Shown here: positions 7,057 through 15,328 of the stretch, piece by piece
How positions within the stretch are numbered: position 1 is the stretch's first letter
How the letters are laid out: each line of letters starts with the position of its first letter
DNA from: Thermoplasmata archaeon
GTDB taxonomy: Archaea; Thermoplasmatota; Thermoplasmata; Halarchaeoplasmatales; Halarchaeoplasmataceae
Reading direction: 5' to 3'
Length of the DNA stretch: 41,686 bases
NCBI GenBank assembly: GCA_003552585.1
Contig: PUNK01000016.1
Span: 1 to 41,686 of the forward strand
Notes under the pieces: model-generated
Database searches by the model: none
What the model was told of the DNA's origin: nothing
Seen by the model: only the letters and a program-made list of their open reading frames with translations
Position numbers and translations under genes: made by a program

Positions 7057-8325
7057 TCAGCTCTTGTGAAAAGGCCCTCTTCTAAATATGCGTTTCGACC
7101 GTTCCAACGATTCAATGGCTGGAAGATCTCTTCCTGCCAAGAAATTTATGCAGGCTCCACCTCCAGTAGATATATGATCTATACTGCGTGATAGATCGAG
7201 TTTTTCGATAACTGCTGTGGAATGCCCTCCTCCGATGATACTGTAAGCCTCTGAGTGTGCTATAGAGCGGAACAATTCCGTAGTACCTATTGAAAAATCC
7301 TCATATTCGAAAGCACCGGCTGGACCGTTAACCACTATCAACTCTGCTCCTTCTATATCTTCGCTGTAATCTATAATGGTTTTGATACCTATGTCCATAA
7401 TTTCTCCTGATGCCGGTAGTTCTTCAACGGAGATTATTTTTCTTTTCCCATCCTCCTTGAATGCAACGTCTTGTGGAACTTTAATTTGATCTCCCCATCG
7501 ATCTAAAAGCTTCTTTGCCTTTTCGACCAGTTCTTTTGTTCCGTTCATCTCTTTGTCTATGAAAGATATACTAGGTTCCCCGATATCCTTATCCTGGGCA
7601 AGTAAGAATACCTGGCCGACGAGTCCCATGGTCAATATCTTATCCATTGCTCCAGTTTCAAGCATATGTTCTGCCACATCTATCGAATCGTCTACCTTGA
7701 TACCACCTAACATAGCTATCTTCGGTGAGATATCCGGGCTGAATGCCTTACTCATGTCATCTAGCTCGGTCTGCATAACTTTCCCGGCAAGATTGGGTAC
7801 TAGATTTGAGAATCCTACAAGTGTGGGTTGAGCCCTGTGGGCTGCGGCGAAGGCATCATTTACATAGAAATCTATCATAGGTGCGAGTCTCTGGACTATA
7901 TGAGTGTTTTCGTGTTTGGAATGGTCTTTTTCTCCTTTAAGAGAAGTTTCCTCAGCATAAAAGCGTGCATTCTCCAGCAAGATCTTGTCCCCCGCCCTCA
8001 TATTTCTTATCCTTTTCCTTACATGACTATCAAAGAGTCCATCGACATACTCAACACGCTTTCCCAGTATCTGCGTCATGCGCATAGCATGGGAATCCAG
8101 TGAAGTATAATCCTTTTTTCCTGGTCTGCTCTGATGAGCGAGGATTATAACTTTAGACTTCTCTAGATCCCGGATCGTTCTTAGATGTTTTCTGATGCGG
8201 TGGTCATCCAGTATCCTTCCAGATTTTGGATCTATGGGGGAGTTGATGTCAACTCTGACCAGTACCACTTTATTTTTTAGGTCGAAGTCGTCCATGGTGA
8301 AGTAATCAAACTCACTGCCAGCCAT
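7057..8325 (-). CDS. pgk: Phosphoglycerate kinase
   Basis: This enzyme transfers phosphate between 1,3-bisphosphoglycerate and ADP in glycolysis and gluconeogenesis. The 422 residues fit archaeal PGK. Clear family motifs are VVLVRVDINSPID (N-terminal substrate-binding aspartate), ILAHQSRPG, NDAFAAAHRAQPTLVGF, MLGGIKVDDSI, and near the C-terminus the phosphate-binding GGGHSTAVIEKL (from 365) with STGGGA. It is divergently transcribed from tyrS, with 102 bases between them. A TATA-like GCTTATATCTC (8351-8361) lies about 32 bases before the ATG at 8325, implying a very short leader. A second Met at residue 11 (MDDFDLKNKVV) is a possible alternative start. Confidence 0.97.
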   Translation of the reverse strand: MAGSEFDYFTMDDFDLKNKVVLVRVDINSPIDPKSGRILDDHRIRKHLRTIRDLEKSKVIILAHQSRPGKKDYTSLDSHAMRMTQILGKRVEYVDGLFDSHVRKRIRNMRAGDKILLENARFYAEETSLKGEKDHSKHENTHIVQRLAPMIDFYVNDAFAAAHRAQPTLVGFSNLVPNLAGKVMQTELDDMSKAFSPDISPKIAMLGGIKVDDSIDVAEHMLETGAMDKILTMGLVGQVFLLAQDKDIGEPSISFIDKEMNGTKELVEKAKKLLDRWGDQIKVPQDVAFKEDGKRKIISVEELPASGEIMDIGIKTIIDYSEDIEGAELIVVNGPAGAFEYEDFSIGTTELFRSIAHSEAYSIIGGGHSTAVIEKLDLSRSIDHISTGGGACINFLAGRDLPAIESLERSKRIFRRGPFHKS

Positions 8326-8427
8326 CTTATCGGCGTGAGATTATCGATTCGAGATATAAGCTTTGCCTTTAGTTAAACAAAACCTCGCTGCAAAAATTTG
8401 ATATTGTAAACCCCTTATCAACGTTTT
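8326..8427. promoter_or_regulatory. Divergent promoter region pgk/tyrS
   Basis: The 102-base region holds a minus-strand TATA-like element at 8351-8361 for pgk and an A/T-rich plus-strand element AAAATTTGATATTG at about 8393-8406, 28 bases before the tyrS ATG. Both spacings fit leaderless or short-leader transcripts. I see no strong ribosome-binding site in front of either start. Confidence 0.5.
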
Positions 8428-9468
8428 ATGGACTTGGAAGAGCGCTTGGAACTGGTCTTGCACAATACCGATGAAGTTGTGACCGAAGATGAATTGAAAG
8501 AACTCCTTTTGCAGAAGGAAAACCCCTCCGCATACATAGGGTTCGAACCCTCAGGTCTGATGCATGTAGGTCAAGGGATGGTATGTGCTGAGAAGATAAA
8601 AGAATTACAGAGAGTTGGTTTTACTGTTAAAATATTACTCGCAGACTGGCACGCATACATCAACGATAAGCTTGGAGGAGATATAGATACTATCAAGGTC
8701 TGCGGTGAATACATCAAGGATTGTTTTATAGCGATGGGTGTGGATAAAGAAAAAACGCGGTTCATATTTGCCAGCGAACTTATGGATAGGATGGGATACT
8801 GGGAACGGATGTTGAGAGTTGCAAAATCAAACACCGTAGCCAGGATAAAGAGGGCCGTCGATATCATGGGAAGGGATATGGAGGAAGCGGAAGCTGATTC
8901 CTCCATGCTGATCTACCCCTCCCTCCAAGCAACCGATATATTCGAACTCGGAGTGGACGTTGCATATGCAGGCATAGATCAGAGAAGAGCGCACATGCTT
9001 GCAAGAGACACTGCAGATAAATTGGGATGGCCCAAACCCATAGCACTTCACACTCCCATATTATCCAGCCTCAAGGGAGAGGGAAGGATGGATTCTTCGG
9101 ACAAGAAGATGAGTAAGAGTGATCCGGAATCGTGTATATTCGTACATGATGGTCCAGAAGAGATAAGGGAGAAAGTGAATAAGGCATACTGTCCAAAAGA
9201 AGTTAAAGGAAATCCGATCATGGAGATGTGCAGATACATAATATTCCCTAATAAAAATGAATTAAAAATTGAAAGACCTGAGAAATGGGGTGGTGATCTT
9301 CATTATGATAGCTACTCTGAATTGGAAGAAGATTACTTAGAAGAACGATTACATCCGGCCGATCTTAAAAAGGCAGTGGCTGGAACACTCTCCGATATGT
9401 TGAATCCTGTGAGAGAATATTTCAACGATAATCCTGAAAATTATGAAGAGCTAAAAGGAAGGATATGA
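8428..9468 (+). CDS. tyrS: Tyrosyl-tRNA synthetase
   Basis: This is a class Ic aminoacyl-tRNA synthetase that charges tRNA-Tyr. YIGFEPSGLMHVGQ (37-50) contains the HIGH-equivalent HVGQ. ADWHAYINDKLGG, YPSLQATDIFELGVDVAYAGIDQRR (tyrosine pocket) and KMSKSDPES (KMSKS at 227-231) follow in the order of archaeal TyrRS. The 346-residue length is normal for the archaeal form, which lacks the bacterial C-terminal S4 domain. TrpRS is excluded by the GFEPSG signature and the pocket sequence. The stop codon (9466-9468) directly abuts the stop of the converging DHH gene, leaving no intergenic space. Confidence 0.96.
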   Translation: MDLEERLELVLHNTDEVVTEDELKELLLQKENPSAYIGFEPSGLMHVGQGMVCAEKIKELQRVGFTVKILLADWHAYINDKLGGDIDTIKVCGEYIKDCFIAMGVDKEKTRFIFASELMDRMGYWERMLRVAKSNTVARIKRAVDIMGRDMEEAEADSSMLIYPSLQATDIFELGVDVAYAGIDQRRAHMLARDTADKLGWPKPIALHTPILSSLKGEGRMDSSDKKMSKSDPESCIFVHDGPEEIREKVNKAYCPKEVKGNPIMEMCRYIIFPNKNELKIERPEKWGGDLHYDSYSELEEDYLEERLHPADLKKAVAGTLSDMLNPVREYFNDNPENYEELKGRI

Positions 9469-10401
9469 TCATCTCAATTCACGTTTGAGACCTGTCTCGG
9501 AAAACCAGTTCTTAACTTGTCTGACTGCGGAGGAAAGTGCTTCATCGGTTTTACCTTCTCCCTTGATGACAGCAGCTCCTTCATGCCCACCTCCAGACCA
9601 AGTATCATGCATTGATGCGACCGATTTGAAGATACTGCCGAGATCCAAGCCCTTATCTATCAATTCGTTTCTAGCCCTAGAAGATAGTAAGAATTTTGAG
9701 TATCTTTGAGATGCTGTTAAAGACACGTCGGCTCCGACACCGAGAAGCATCTCACATACTGAAGATTCGTATGCTCCAACAGTTGCGTAGGCTATGATAT
9801 ATCCGTTGATCGTTTCGAAAGAGGTCCTTTGAGCTCCTTTTAACCTGGAGATCTTCTCCGAATAAGGACGAGGTGAACGAAGTATGTTGTTCACCTTTGC
9901 TAAATTCACACCTGAAGCGTCTATTATCTCTGCCAGAGTTCTAAAGGTCTTAGGAGTTCCTCTTTTAAGACCAGACGACTCAGTTAAAATACCGGCAATC
10001 AGTCCAACTCCTTCTTTATCGGATAGTCGATCATCCCCGAACATCTCATAGATTATCTCTGCACACGAAGTTCTTTTTTTATGATAAATATCTATATCCC
10101 AAAGATTTGTGTTGTGATGATCTATAACGATGGTGCGTTCTAGAGGGGGCTCGATGGGTGATAATTGTTCAGGACTAGGTGTGTCTACAACTATGATCTG
10201 GTCATAATCAGATGGATCTGGTCGGTCTTCGTACTCCATCCCTAGATATTCAAGTAAAGGGCCAGATTTTCTATCCACTCCGTTTGGAAGACCTATCGTA
10301 CCTCCGAACCTTTCTTTGAGAAAAAAAAGAGAGCCCACCGCATCAGGGTCAGCATTTTGATGAGAAAGGAAGAGGAGTTCCCCCTCTTTCTCGATTATCA
10401 T
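9469..10401 (-). CDS. DHH/DHHA1-family phosphoesterase
   Basis: This 310-residue protein belongs to the DHH superfamily (RecJ, NrnA and GdpP relatives), metal-dependent nucleases or phosphodiesterases. SHQNADPDAVGS (14-24) supplies the first Asp pair, IVVDTPS (70-76) the next, and IDHHNTN (93-99) the family signature. A C-terminal DHHA1 domain ends with WSGGGHEGAAVIKG (268-281), which binds the substrate end. NrnA-like cleavage of very short RNA or pAp is a reasonable inference given its place at the end of the exosome superoperon, where it could clear products of Rrp41. RecJ-like DNA degradation is the main alternative. It starts right after the prefoldin stop codon. Confidence 0.88.
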   Translation of the reverse strand: MIIEKEGELLFLSHQNADPDAVGSLFFLKERFGGTIGLPNGVDRKSGPLLEYLGMEYEDRPDPSDYDQIIVVDTPSPEQLSPIEPPLERTIVIDHHNTNLWDIDIYHKKRTSCAEIIYEMFGDDRLSDKEGVGLIAGILTESSGLKRGTPKTFRTLAEIIDASGVNLAKVNNILRSPRPYSEKISRLKGAQRTSFETINGYIIAYATVGAYESSVCEMLLGVGADVSLTASQRYSKFLLSSRARNELIDKGLDLGSIFKSVASMHDTWSGGGHEGAAVIKGEGKTDEALSSAVRQVKNWFSETGLKRELR

Positions 10402-10776
10402 CTATGCCCCGCCGATAGGTCCCTGTTGAAGGCCGCTAAGTTTTTCACTCAGTTCCTTCTGTAAGGTCTGGTAGTTTTTACGAAGTTTTTCTTCCTGACG
10501 TGATATAGATTTCTTTCTGACTTCAAGGGTTTCGATCTCGTCCTCTAACTCATCGATAAGATCTTTTCTATCATCTACAGCAACGAGGATATCGTCGCTC
10601 ACATTCTTGAAGAGAGGTGTATCATCGTCAAGTTTTTCCAATTCTTCCAAAGCTCTTTCAACATCGTTGCTCCTGATCTCTATCTGCTGTTTCTGATTTA
10701 AAACGTTCTGGAGCTGCTGTTGAATCTGCTGTACTTTTGCTATTTCTCCTTGTATTTCTTCCTGAGATATACTCAT
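10402..10776 (-). CDS. pfdB: Prefoldin subunit beta
   Basis: This 124-residue coiled-coil protein forms the beta subunit of the hexameric prefoldin chaperone, which hands unfolded proteins to the thermosome. Two long heptad helices (about 3-45 and 65-112, rich in Gln, Glu and Leu) flank a short hairpin containing TPLFKNVSDDILV (53-65), the typical beta-prefoldin PVYKxVG-like turn. The C-terminal tail is GLQQGPIGGA. A Shine-Dalgarno GGAGG precedes the ATG. It is co-directional with pcc1 and the DHH gene, with stop and start almost touching, as in other archaeal exosome superoperons. Confidence 0.95.
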   Translation of the reverse strand: MSISQEEIQGEIAKVQQIQQQLQNVLNQKQQIEIRSNDVERALEELEKLDDDTPLFKNVSDDILVAVDDRKDLIDELEDEIETLEVRKKSISRQEEKLRKNYQTLQKELSEKLSGLQQGPIGGA

Positions 10777-10778
10777 AA

Positions 10779-11027
10779 TTATTCCTCCATATTATCGAAT
10801 TTTTTTGATATGTCCATGGTTACTTTAAGCCATCTAAGATATGAGTTTAGTGCCGCTCTCATAGCACTGCTATCTTCTGCAGCTATGCGTATCGAAGGAG
10901 GTTTGTGATCGATATCTACCTCCACTCTATTCATGCTGTCATTAGATTCGGGTACCAAGGATCTAAGTGCATTATCGATCCTTTCATCAAATCCTTCTAA
11001 GTGAACGACAGCCTCTACATCTTTCAT
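10779..11027 (-). CDS. pcc1: KEOPS complex subunit Pcc1
   Basis: This 82-residue protein matches Pcc1, the small dimerising subunit of KEOPS, which makes the t6A modification at position 37 of ANN-decoding tRNAs together with Kae1, Bud32 and Cgi121. The pattern of an alternating N-terminal strand, RVEVDIDHKPPSIRIAAEDSSAMRAALNSYLRWLKV and a final helix is the family fold. None of the other KEOPS genes is in this window. The start ATG overlaps the stop of rpoP (ATGA), so the two are translationally coupled. Its position between rpoP and prefoldin is conserved in many archaea. Confidence 0.92.
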   Translation of the reverse strand: MKDVEAVVHLEGFDERIDNALRSLVPESNDSMNRVEVDIDHKPPSIRIAAEDSSAMRAALNSYLRWLKVTMDISKKFDNMEE

Positions 11028-11158
11028 CTGGCTCTCAACACCTTTTTAACATTGGGGCGATCTTTATAGAATATCTTAGCACCGCAGTTTTCACACTGGA
11101 TGCCGACAGTGCTCATGTCAGTTTTTATGCGTTCTTTACAAATCCCGCATCTGAATAT
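11024..11158 (-). CDS. rpoP: RNA polymerase subunit P (Rpb12-like), apparent AUA start
   Basis: A 44-residue zinc protein lies between the L37Ae gene and pcc1. It reads FRCGICKERIKTDM, then GIQCENCGAKIFYKDRP and ends NVKKVLRAR. The CxxC...CxxC arrangement and the RPNVKKVL-like tail identify RpoP, the small Zn subunit of archaeal RNA polymerase. No ATG, GTG or TTG is available before the first CxxC. The codon at the expected Met position, directly before Phe-Arg-Cys, is ATA (11156-11158). A GGAGG Shine-Dalgarno lies nine bases upstream of it, overlapping the end of the L37Ae gene. The only in-frame ATG (residue 15) would delete the first zinc ligands. Either AUA is the start or there is a sequencing error. 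The stop overlaps pcc1 as ATGA. Confidence 0.88.
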   Translation of the reverse strand: MFRCGICKERIKTDMSTVGIQCENCGAKIFYKDRPNVKKVLRAR

Positions 11159-11162
11159 ATTA

Positions 11163-11408
11163 TCAGTCCTCCTCCATCCTTATCTGCCTGCCAACGTAGG
11201 GTCTGTAAGCTCCACCGGCGAAGGTAAGACCACATTTTTTACAGGTCCAAATGCCTTTACTCTCACGGGTTACTTTTTTATGTTTGCATTGAGGACATTC
11301 ATAGTCTTGTTTGATTTGTTCTTCAACAGAATCGATACTCCTTCGTACCTTAACACCATATCTAGAACCAAAGCGACCTGTGCTACCGACTTTCTTTCTT
11401 TTTGCCAT
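11163..11408 (-). CDS. rpl37Ae: Ribosomal protein L37Ae (eL43)
   Basis: This zinc-finger protein of the large ribosomal subunit begins [23 protein letters not shown]. It carries the Zn ribbon [33 protein letters not shown], with Cys pairs CPQC and CKKC. The 81-residue length is as expected for L37Ae. An in-frame TTG two codons upstream (11414) extends the frame, but the family consistently starts at MAKRTKK-type sequence, so ATG 11408 is chosen. It sits between rrp42 and rpoP in the conserved order of the exosome superoperon, and its last codons contain the ribosome-binding site of rpoP. Confidence 0.96.
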   Translation of the reverse strand: MAKRKKVGSTGRFGSRYGVKVRRSIDSVEEQIKQDYECPQCKHKKVTRESKGIWTCKKCGLTFAGGAYRPYVGRQIRMEED

Positions 11409-11451
11409 ATACAAACGCCCCTATTCAATCAGGTGTTGTTAAACACCATAT

Positions 11452-12243
11452 TTATATTTTTTCCTCCGAGAGCCCGCGTATATACTCTCTGATACTTTCT
11501 CCGATATCGACGGACTTGTGTATGCATTCCATGACTTCTTCATGATCGAAGATGCCTGACAAACCTTTCTGCATGGCCACAAGATGCCCTTCCTCGTTCG
11601 TCGTAACTGTCAATCGTCCGTCTGCTATCCTCTCTTCTTCTAACCGTGCATCTAGTATCATCTGGTCCTTTATCTTGGAAAATGTCGTGGGAACAACAAC
11701 GTGGTTGATCGGAAGTGGATGATCTTCACCGACTTCATGTTCCTCACCAGGAACGATAGTATCCATCAGAGCTGCCATTGCACCTATACCACATGCATCA
11801 AATAGGTTTCCGTCAAAGTCGAGAACGTGCATGTCGATGAATATCAACCATACCTTTTCCCCTTCTTCGATGCAGAGTTCGGACATGTTGACCACATCTC
11901 CCTCTCTGATACCCCGATCTACAACCCGGGCTAGCTCCGTAGCATCCTCCCTGGGAGGACCGGCCTCATAATGTGGTGAAGCGAGAGGTATCAATTCAGC
12001 GGATGTTATCACAACTCCCTTGTCTGGAGTGTCGGGGAATGGTTCACCTATATCCATTTTGATACCGACGATCACGTCGGTATCTCCCAATTTGACACGG
12101 GCTGAACCTTCTGCAGTTCCTATCCACCCAGTCTCTATATTTATTTCTCTGTGCTCGTCCATACCTCTATCGTCTATCCTTTTTCCTTCCCGAAGTAGGG
12201 TGTAAAGATATTCTTTGGTGATCTTCGAAATTATCTCCTTCAT
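11452..12243 (-). CDS. rrp42: Exosome subunit Rrp42
   Basis: Rrp42 is the non-catalytic RNase PH-like subunit that alternates with Rrp41 in the archaeal exosome ring. The 263 residues include REGKRIDDRGMDEHREINIETGWI, typical of the N-terminus, and the RNase PH core GSARVKLGDTDVIVGIKMDIGEPFPDTPDKG. SPHYEAGPPREDATELARVVDRGIRE carries the RNA-binding Arg cluster. GKVWLIFIDMHVLDFDGNLFDACGIGAMAAL replaces the catalytic Asp region of Rrp41. A good ribosome-binding site (GGAGGTG) precedes the ATG at 12243, and the gene starts three bases after rrp41 ends. Confidence 0.95.
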   Translation of the reverse strand: MKEIISKITKEYLYTLLREGKRIDDRGMDEHREINIETGWIGTAEGSARVKLGDTDVIVGIKMDIGEPFPDTPDKGVVITSAELIPLASPHYEAGPPREDATELARVVDRGIREGDVVNMSELCIEEGEKVWLIFIDMHVLDFDGNLFDACGIGAMAALMDTIVPGEEHEVGEDHPLPINHVVVPTTFSKIKDQMILDARLEEERIADGRLTVTTNEEGHLVAMQKGLSGIFDHEEVMECIHKSVDIGESIREYIRGLSEEKI

Positions 12244-12246
12244 CTA

Positions 12247-12999
12247 TCACACCTCCTCTAGATCTTCGTAACTATCAATTGAGGTGGAGTACCTCTTTTT
12301 TAAAGCTTCTCGCTGTATATCATATATCTCATGACATGCGTTGATGGCTAACTCCATAGCTTCTTCATATTCTTCGATAGTAAGGTTTCCGTCCATCTGA
12401 AGTAGGGTGATTTTACCGGTCCTTGGAACTATCGCTACAGGAACATCAGCTTCTCCAAAATTATCTTCGTTCTTTCCAAGGTCGAGGACGACATGACCAT
12501 CTATCTTGCCTGAGGCACATGATGCTATCATATCGGACATCGGGATCCCTGCATCTGCCAAAGCGACAGAAGCGGCAGTGATAGCGGCACACCTTGTTCC
12601 CGCACTAGCTTCGAGGATCTCAACAAAAACATCTACCGCTGACCTCGGAAACTGCTCAACGAATACTATCTCCTCAAGAGCTTCTGACATTAGCTTACTG
12701 ATCTCCACCGATCTTCTATCCGGTCCGGGTCTCTTTCGGTCTGGAACGGAGAATGAAGCCATGTTGTATCTCGCCTGCACGACAGCCTTAGAAGGGTCCT
12801 GGGCGTGTCTTGGATGGAGTTCTCTAGGGCCGTATACGGCTGCCATCACTTTATTCTTACCCCAAGTGAGATAAGCTGATCCATCTGCTCTTTTCAATAT
12901 GCCGGCTTCAATATTTATTTCTCTTAACTCGTCAAATTTCCTACCATCTAATCTAAGTCCATCTTCATCTATTAAATCCATATCTTTATCCATTCCCAT
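12247..12999 (-). CDS. rrp41: Exosome catalytic subunit Rrp41
   Basis: Rrp41 is the phosphorolytic 3'-5' exoribonuclease subunit of the exosome. The 250-residue protein has [21 protein letters not shown] at the N-terminus and the RNase PH signature [59 protein letters not shown] contains the Arg residues that hold [24 protein letters not shown] and GEADVPVAI, with Asp-rich [14 protein letters not shown], form the active site. GGAGG nine bases before the ATG at 12999 supports this start, placing it four bases after the rrp4 stop. Confidence 0.96.
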   Translation of the reverse strand: MGMDKDMDLIDEDGLRLDGRKFDELREINIEAGILKRADGSAYLTWGKNKVMAAVYGPRELHPRHAQDPSKAVVQARYNMASFSVPDRKRPGPDRRSVEISKLMSEALEEIVFVEQFPRSAVDVFVEILEASAGTRCAAITAASVALADAGIPMSDMIASCASGKIDGHVVLDLGKNEDNFGEADVPVAIVPRTGKITLLQMDGNLTIEEYEEAMELAINACHEIYDIQREALKKRYSTSIDSYEDLEEV

Positions 13000-13003
13000 G
13001 TTA

Positions 13004-13705
13004 TCATTCCTCCAAATCCAGGTCTTTTCCGGTCTCCTTCTTTAAAAATTCCTCTACGGCATTGGTAAGACCGAGGGCTTGGGCTTTTTCTTCAATCATC
13101 TTTATGGCCTTTACAGCTAAGTATTGCCCCTGAATATCGCCATCTATCCATATCCTACCGTTCTGGCCAACGAATATCCTGCATCCTGTATAACCTTTCA
13201 ACATGGTTATCATGGATCCTTTTCTTCCTATGACCCTAGGGACCTGTGAAGGGGCTATCTCTATTATCTGACCACTGTTCAATTTTCGAAGCCCCTCTTC
13301 ATCCATCGTTACCTGGACTTTTTTTAGCTCGTCCACATTAGATATCTTTACTAAAACAGCATCTCCAACATCTATATAAGATGCAGTATCTCCAAATTCA
13401 ACTCTCCACGGTACATCATTTACATGTAGTACCGCTGGAAAGGGTGCGTTCAAATCGATCATCCATATAGAGGAGTTCACATCTGTAACTGTACCTATCA
13501 CTTTATCTCCTCTCTTAGGATCGTATCTTCCGCTCTGAGCAGCGACATTAACGTATCCTGCACGGAATGTTTTTACACCTAATTTAGAAGCATATATCTT
13601 TTTATCCTTCATGAAAGTTCCTCTTCCAGGTTTAACATCTTCTTCTTCGATGACATCTCCTGGTAGAAGAAGCTCTCTTTTTTTAACTTCTTTATCTTCG
13701 CTCAT
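13004..13705 (-). CDS. rrp4: Exosome RNA-binding cap subunit Rrp4
   Basis: Rrp4 forms part of the RNA-binding cap on the Rrp41-Rrp42 ring. The N-terminal domain ([19 protein letters not shown]...) is followed by an S1 domain that begins [36 protein letters not shown] domain then has the [27 protein letters not shown] signature, where [10 protein letters not shown] is the GxxG loop. The 233-residue length from ATG 13705 is normal. A GTG at 13714 is in frame, but an AGGTG site positioned for ATG 13705 supports the later start. It lies between SBDS and rrp41 in the conserved superoperon order. Confidence 0.95.
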   Translation of the reverse strand: MSEDKEVKKRELLLPGDVIEEEDVKPGRGTFMKDKKIYASKLGVKTFRAGYVNVAAQSGRYDPKRGDKVIGTVTDVNSSIWMIDLNAPFPAVLHVNDVPWRVEFGDTASYIDVGDAVLVKISNVDELKKVQVTMDEEGLRKLNSGQIIEIAPSQVPRVIGRKGSMITMLKGYTGCRIFVGQNGRIWIDGDIQGQYLAVKAIKMIEEKAQALGLTNAVEEFLKKETGKDLDLEE

Positions 13706-13740
13706 ATCAAACACCTAACATTCAAATCAAATTTAATTTT

Positions 13741-14472
13741 TCAATCTTCTATAACTTCTATTTCAACTTCTCCTTTAGTAAGTTGATTCAATTTTTCAAA
13801 AAACTCCTCTTTGACACCGGCTGGAATCTTTATTATACCATTCCATCTGCCATCAGAGAGCCAATCTTCGTTCTGTATGGATCCAAGATTTTTCAATTCA
13901 CCATATACTTTCCCATATAGATCTCCTCTCAACTTTACGGACAATGACAATTTTTTAAAATTCAATGGGATCAAAGATCTTATTTCATCGACGATCTCTT
14001 CCATCTGCAAACTCACTGGTTTAAAGGGATCTATATGAACCTTGGCTTCCTTCATTGCATTTTCGATCCTCTGTGGTGGATGAGGAGTTCCAGTTTGAGG
14101 GTTCATAGAATTTCTCATGATCCGATTGATTATCTCTTTACGCTTCTGGTCCTGTCGTTTTCGTCTCTGTTCGGTAGTTATCTGAACGTCTCCTCTATCC
14201 AGTATGTCAGAAGCTATCTTTTCTATGTCGACTGTGCCAAACACCTCATTCAGCATCTCATTCGATACTTCCTCTCCCTTTTTGGAATCTGAGAACACCT
14301 TATCTACGGGCATGTTTTCTAAGAGATCGACTTCTTTGGAGCCTCTGATCTTTTCTACAGCATCAGGCTTGATCAAGATCTCAAAGTTTTCTCCGTGAGA
14401 ACTCAATCTAGCTATCACGTATTCATCAAGAATGCTTTCGGTGTGCTCCTTAGGATAATCCTTTTTGCCCAT
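13741..14472 (-). CDS. sdo1: SBDS-family ribosome maturation protein (Sdo1)
   Basis: This is the archaeal ortholog of the Shwachman-Bodian-Diamond protein, which helps release the anti-association factor aIF6 from 50S subunits. It shows the N-terminal SBDS domain (EYVIARLSSHGENFEILIKPDAVEKIRGSKEVDL), a helical middle domain with TTEQRRKRQDQKRKEIINRIMRN and PHPPQRIENAMKEAKVHIDPFKP, and a ferredoxin-like C-terminal domain. The frame is open to TTG 14490, but GAGGCG lies seven bases before ATG 14472, and the latter gives a standard N-terminus (243 residues). The start region overlaps or adjoins the psmA stop at 14483. Confidence 0.95.
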   Translation of the reverse strand: MGKKDYPKEHTESILDEYVIARLSSHGENFEILIKPDAVEKIRGSKEVDLLENMPVDKVFSDSKKGEEVSNEMLNEVFGTVDIEKIASDILDRGDVQITTEQRRKRQDQKRKEIINRIMRNSMNPQTGTPHPPQRIENAMKEAKVHIDPFKPVSLQMEEIVDEIRSLIPLNFKKLSLSVKLRGDLYGKVYGELKNLGSIQNEDWLSDGRWNGIIKIPAGVKEEFFEKLNQLTKGEVEIEVIED

Positions 14473-14482
14473 AAAGGTCGCC

Positions 14483-15196
14483 TCAATCAAGTTTGGAGAT
14501 ATACTCCTTTATATCTTTTTCTTCTATCTTTTTGAAATCTTCATCTTTAGTTATAACAGCGATCTCCAAAGAACTAGGATCGAGTCCTTCTTCGTTCACT
14601 CGTTTCAATCCCTTCAATGCTAAAATGATCCCCTCGTCTAAGGTCATGTCTTCGTCGTATTCTTGGTCGAAGACTTCCTGGACATCTTCTCTATCCATGC
14701 CTATACTTCCAGCTTTATATGCCTGGAACGCACCACTCGGGTCCGTTTCATATAGATGAGGACCATCTTCATCGACTCCGGCGATCAAAAGTGCAGTGCC
14801 AAACGGTCTGACTCCACCGTATTGTGTATAGGTTTGTTTGTAATCACATATCTTTTTGACCAAAGTAGAGAGATCTATCCTTTCGTTGTAGGACACTCTA
14901 TTTATCTGTGCGGTCAACCTTGCAAAATCAACCAATACTCGGGCATCTCCTACAAGACCTGAGGTCGCAAGTCCAATCTTCTTATCTATATGAAATATTT
15001 TTTCAATCGAATAAGGTTCGATTAACTTGCTTGATATCACTTTTCCTACTACTAGAGCTACTCCATTTTTTGTTTTAATACCAAAAGTGGTGGTACCCCT
15101 CTTTACAGCTTCACGGGCGTACTCCACCTGAAACAATCTTCCGTCGGGGGAAAATACCGTGATCCCCCTATCATATCCCATCTGTCCTGGTTGCAT
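14483..15196 (-). CDS. psmA: Proteasome subunit alpha
   Basis: This is the structural alpha subunit of the 20S proteasome. It gates the chamber and binds regulatory ATPases. The 237 residues begin MQPGQMGYDRGITVFSPDGR, with the Tyr-Asp-Arg gate motif, followed by LFQVEYAREAVKRGTTTFGIK, the conserved alpha-type N-terminal helix. ARLTAQINRVSYNERI and YGGVRPFGTALLIAGVD are typical of the core. There is no catalytic N-terminal Thr, as expected for alpha. It is the first gene of the minus-strand superoperon. A TATA-like ATCTTTATAA (15231-15240) and a GGTGAG ribosome-binding site (15202-15207) precede the ATG. Confidence 0.97.
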   Translation of the reverse strand: MQPGQMGYDRGITVFSPDGRLFQVEYAREAVKRGTTTFGIKTKNGVALVVGKVISSKLIEPYSIEKIFHIDKKIGLATSGLVGDARVLVDFARLTAQINRVSYNERIDLSTLVKKICDYKQTYTQYGGVRPFGTALLIAGVDEDGPHLYETDPSGAFQAYKAGSIGMDREDVQEVFDQEYDEDMTLDEGIILALKGLKRVNEEGLDPSSLEIAVITKDEDFKKIEEKDIKEYISKLD

Positions 15197-15328
15197 TCGT
15201 ACTCACCTACGGTATGAAGATAGATGGGGGTTATAAAGATTGCCCCCTCCTGTTTTAGGAGATATCATAGCTCGTTGATAATAAGTCTAGGGATAACGAT
15301 TTATGTGATCACACATTCTCTTTTTAAG
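15197..15328. promoter_or_regulatory. Divergent promoter region psmA/hyuA
   Basis: The region contains TTTATAA on the minus strand (15231-15240), about 39 bases before psmA, which leaves room for a short leader with a GGTGAG site. ATTTATG on the plus strand (15299-15305) lies about 27 bases before the hyuA ATG at 15329. I see no clear operator palindromes. Confidence 0.5.

Noticed and set aside
9466-9471. Missing terminator between tyrS and the DHH gene as a sign of misassembly
   Set aside because: Abutting or overlapping convergent stops also occur at 5438-5451 and 33517-33520, so this is general compactness.
15224-15328. N-terminal extension of HyuA from the upstream ATG
   Set aside because: The extra 35 residues are not family-like, overlap the promoter of hyuA, and the TATA spacing supports ATG 15329.
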